From Chlamydiales bacterium (GTDB taxonomy: Bacteria > Chlamydiota > Chlamydiia > Chlamydiales > FEN-1388), in the NCBI GenBank assembly GCA_021372185.1, contig JAJFUY010000255.1, positions 1 to 5,917 of the forward strand: a DNA stretch of 5,917 bases, given 5' to 3'. Positions 3,587 through 5,917 of this stretch are shown here, in pieces; the first letter of the stretch is position 1, and every line of letters begins with the position of its first letter. The notes under the pieces are model-generated. The model did not search any database. It saw only the letters and a program-made list of their open reading frames with translations, and had not been told where the DNA came from. A program made the translations under genes and the position numbers.

Positions 3587-5917
3587 TTACTTTACCGCAT
3601 GTTCTGCATGAGCCTTTTTAAGGGCATCAATTACCATATCTTGCGTAATCACTTCAGGAAGCACAACCGGCCTTACTGACGGATCTGGGCTATACACCGC
3701 ATACACAGGCACGCCATTTCTACCAAGGCTTCTGATATAGCGGGTGATCTCTTCGTCGTTCATGGTCCAGTCTGCTTTCATCTTTACCACGCCAAGCTCA
3801 ATAAAGGTCTGTTTTACTTTGTCAGATTCAAGCACGAGGTGGTTTGTCTGGCATGTTAAGCACCACTTTGCTGTTACATCAACAAATACAGGGATACCCC
3901 TTTGGACAAGGCGCTGCAGGCGGGCAAGAGAAAATGTTTCCCACTCTTGACCCACTACTTGTGACGTTACTTTTGGTTTTTTAGTAGCCATCTTCTGAGC
4001 ATTTGTGCGTGCTTTTTGTACGTTGGAAATAAAGAACCAAGAACCTGCACCCACTAAGAGTATTGCCACTATACGGCCGATAACGCGCGTTCTTTTGCTG
4101 CGGTCAAACCCGCACCAGTTACCATACACCCACACACCAAAGGCTAAGATAAAAAAGCTTAGCATCAACAAGAGATTAGATAAGCCAAACGTTTGGGCAT
4201 CAAGCACCCAAATAAGCCACAGCACCGTTGCCAGCATAAAGAAGCCCATTAGCTGCTTAAAGGTAAGCATCCAACGCCCAGGCTTTGGTAAAAAGCGTGT
4301 AAGGCCTGGGAAAAGTGAAATAAGTAAGAATGGAAACGCCATCCCAAGCCCTAATGCAGAAAATATTGCAAAAGAATAGGTTGGCTGCAGCGTGGCTGCA
4401 AACCCTATTGCCGAGCCCAAAAGAGGCCCAGTACATGGAGCTGCTACAAAGGTTGCAAGTATACCACTTGCAAAAGAGGACATATAGCTCGGCTCTTCAT
4501 TTGGCCGTCTCACAGACTGCTCCCAAGTACCTGTTGTGGATGACACAGAAACACCAAATTCAAACACTCCAAAAAGGCTCAACGCCAGTATAAAGAGCAC
4601 AATGATAAGGCATGTAACAAAAACAGGCTCTTGAAGCTGAAAGCCCCAGCCAACAACATGGCCAAGCGACTGAAGGATATATATTGTACCAGATAGCGCC
4701 CAGAATGATAAGAGCACCCCAAATGAATACATAATGCCGTGCTTAGCAACCAGCATGCGGCTATACCCTTTTAGCTGCACAAAATGCAGCAGCTTAAAGC
4801 TAATTACAGGTAACACACAAGGCATCACGTTTAACAACATACCGCCCAAAAAGGCCCATAAGAGTATTTTTGCAAACTCTGATTTGATAAAGAGAGAAAA
4901 TTCTGTAAGAAGTTTTCGGTACCAGATTTTATTTTCTAATGACTCTAAATGCTCGTCTACTGCTACACCTGTAGAACTTTGATATTTTTTGTCAAAATTA
5001 GATGGTAATGGAGTATCTTTTGAACGAGGTACTTTAACCTCCCAGGCGGCACTTAAAGGCCCTAAAGTACTTTCTTCATCTACAACAAGAACACCTGTTA
5101 AGGGATAGACAACATCAGTAGTCTGTAATTTATCGCTTGTAAGACGTACTATGAGTGTCTTTTTATCTTGAGATAACTCCCAAGTAGGTATTTGATGAGT
5201 ATCTAACACATTTGCCTGCTCAGGCATAAAAAAAGCGCTCTTAATATTGCTAAAAGGCATTTCTTGATGAACACTTATTTCTAGAGTATTGCCAGTAACT
5301 TGGGCTTTGGTATGTCTTGCATCAAGGGCTAAAGCGCGCCGCGCTTGCTTAAAAATAGATATAACCTGCTTTGTAGGCTCTACCTTTTCTGCTGCCACAG
5401 GTAATTTAACATCAAAAGATGACTTACCCGGTACACACGTAGTGCTACAGCCAAACCAATCTACATCGGCTTTAATATCTACTGTTGACCCAGTCTCAAG
5501 GCCTTGTGGTGGAAAAATCTGAGCAAGTAATACAAGATGCTTTGAATAGCCATAAATGACTGAATCTTCAATCTGAATGCGTTCTGGCGCTGGCCAAACT
5601 AGGTCTGACACTTTAAAGCCTGGCGGTAAATTCCACTGTACAGATGGACCTTGGCCAGCATCACCTGGATTTTTCCAGTAGAGATGCCACTCTGGCCCCA
5701 TAGTAAACTGGAAGGCCACCCAAAAAGGCCGCCCTGCCACAACGGCCGGCTCTTCGGAGATCATTTTGACAGAAACAATTTCCTGATTTGAGGAGCTAAA
5801 AGGAACAATGAGTGCATCCTCTTCGGCGATTTCTTGAAACCCCAAAGCCTTTTGATCATAAGGCTCGTAAGCTAAAAGAGGTACGCACAAAGAGTGTGCG
5901 CCTCTTTTGCTTACCTC
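3587..5917 (-). CDS. dsbD: Thiol:disulfide interchange protein DsbD, 5' end probably beyond the window
   Basis: The protein carries electrons from cytoplasmic thioredoxin across the inner membrane to periplasmic thiol proteins. Counting TTG 5890 as residue 1 (767 residues), three parts are seen. An N-terminal periplasmic region (about 38-300) has the pair C148/C152 in FGCSTTCVPG. A membrane core (about 340-625, around eight segments) has C358 in NVMPCVLP and C486 in AAPCTGP. A C-terminal thioredoxin-like domain has the active site WCLTC (C677/C680) and the cis-proline loop GVP (P728). All three redox pairs are intact. The periplasmic part is much longer than in E. coli DsbD, as in ScsB-like or chlamydial proteins. 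No convincing signal peptide follows the TTG, and the frame stays open to the right edge (EVSKRGAHSLC...), so the true start likely lies outside. The first gene of the visible cluster, it ends one base before tatD. Confidence 0.94.
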   Translation of the reverse strand, partial: EVSKRGAHSLCVPLLAYEPYDQKALGFQEIAEEDALIVPFSSSNQEIVSVKMISEEPAVVAGRPFWVAFQFTMGPEWHLYWKNPGDAGQGPSVQWNLPPGFKVSDLVWPAPERIQIEDSVIYGYSKHLVLLAQIFPPQGLETGSTVDIKADVDWFGCSTTCVPGKSSFDVKLPVAAEKVEPTKQVISIFKQARRALALDARHTKAQVTGNTLEISVHQEMPFSNIKSAFFMPEQANVLDTHQIPTWELSQDKKTLIVRLTSDKLQTTDVVYPLTGVLVVDEESTLGPLSAAWEVKVPRSKDTPLPSNFDKKYQSSTGVAVDEHLESLENKIWYRKLLTEFSLFIKSEFAKILLWAFLGGMLLNVMPCVLPVISFKLLHFVQLKGYSRMLVAKHGIMYSFGVLLSFWALSGTIYILQSLGHVVGWGFQLQEPVFVTCLIIVLFILALSLFGVFEFGVSVSSTTGTWEQSVRRPNEEPSYMSSFASGILATFVAAPCTGPLLGSAIGFAATLQPTYSFAIFSALGLGMAFPFLLISLFPGLTRFLPKPGRWMLTFKQLMGFFMLATVLWLIWVLDAQTFGLSNLLLMLSFFILAFGVWVYGNWCGFDRSKRTRVIGRIVAILLVGAGSWFFISNVQKARTNAQKMATKKPKVTSQVVGQEWETFSLARLQRLVQRGIPVFVDVTAKWCLTCQTNHLVLESDKVKQTFIELGVVKMKADWTMNDEEITRYIRSLGRNGVPVYAVYSPDPSVRPVVLPEVITQDMVIDALKKAHAEHAVK
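5867..5914. repeat. Interrupted palindrome at the 5' end of the dsbD frame
   Basis: The left arm (5867-5889) and right arm (5895-5914) give 20 perfect pairs in three blocks: GTAAGC/GCTTAC, AAAAGAGG/CCTCTTTT and CGCACA/TGTGCG. They are interrupted only by a one-base (T) and a two-base (TA) bulge on the left arm and closed by a five-base loop. It lies in the open reading frame around TTG 5890, where the signal peptide or the 5' leader of dsbD would be expected. It could be a hairpin in the 5' leader, an inserted small palindrome, or an assembly fold-back at a contig end. Confidence 0.75.

Noticed and set aside
4142..4165. Short inverted repeat GCTAAG/CTTAGC with an A-rich loop inside dsbD
   Set aside because: Only six base pairs, wholly within coding sequence of the membrane core and with no T-run in the reading direction. 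Best taken as chance.
4005..4593. Two overlapping + strand open frames opposite dsbD
   Set aside because: The - strand frame encodes the conserved DsbD membrane core with its key cysteines. The + strand products show no domain features.

Overview
The window holds four protein genes in a convergent layout. Both outer genes run off the edges. On the + strand, the first quarter is the 3' part of a gene for a right-handed parallel beta-helix protein, closed by a clear intrinsic terminator. The remaining two thirds is a tight - strand cluster, in transcription order: a DsbD-type transmembrane thiol:disulfide reductase, a TatD-family metal-dependent hydrolase, and a cation diffusion facilitator (CDF) metal transporter. 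The spacings (1 nt, then a 14-nt overlap) imply one transcript with translational coupling.

The two transcription units meet in a 417-bp gene-free stretch (1467-1883). Beyond the terminator, it is filled by an elaborate palindromic element. Two arms of roughly 105 nt can fold into one long imperfect hairpin (1582-1795). Each arm carries its own nested hairpin. A third copy of the arm-end motif at 1832-1852 gives the whole unit (1582-1852, about 271 bp) near-perfect 21-nt terminal inverted repeats. It has no coding capacity and looks like a MITE-like or BIME-like palindromic repeat. It is the least explained part of the window. A second, smaller palindrome (5867-5914) lies at the right edge, inside the open frame at the 5' end of dsbD.

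The organism is a bacterium with an envelope that has a periplasmic reducing pathway, so probably Gram-negative. From memory, the gene order dsbD-tatD also occurs in Chlamydia (CT595-CT594 in C. trachomatis). Moderate GC and a large non-Pmp beta-helix protein would fit an environmental Chlamydiota lineage, or another host-associated group rich in such proteins (for example Dependentiae). This placement is inference and was not tested by a search.

Functionally, DsbD would bring electrons across the inner membrane to periplasmic thiol proteins, the CDF protein would export a divalent metal, and TatD is a housekeeping nuclease or hydrolase. The beta-helix protein is a separate unit. Its interior shows a stack of cysteines in the N-terminal coils that switches to a stack of asparagines in the C-terminal coils.
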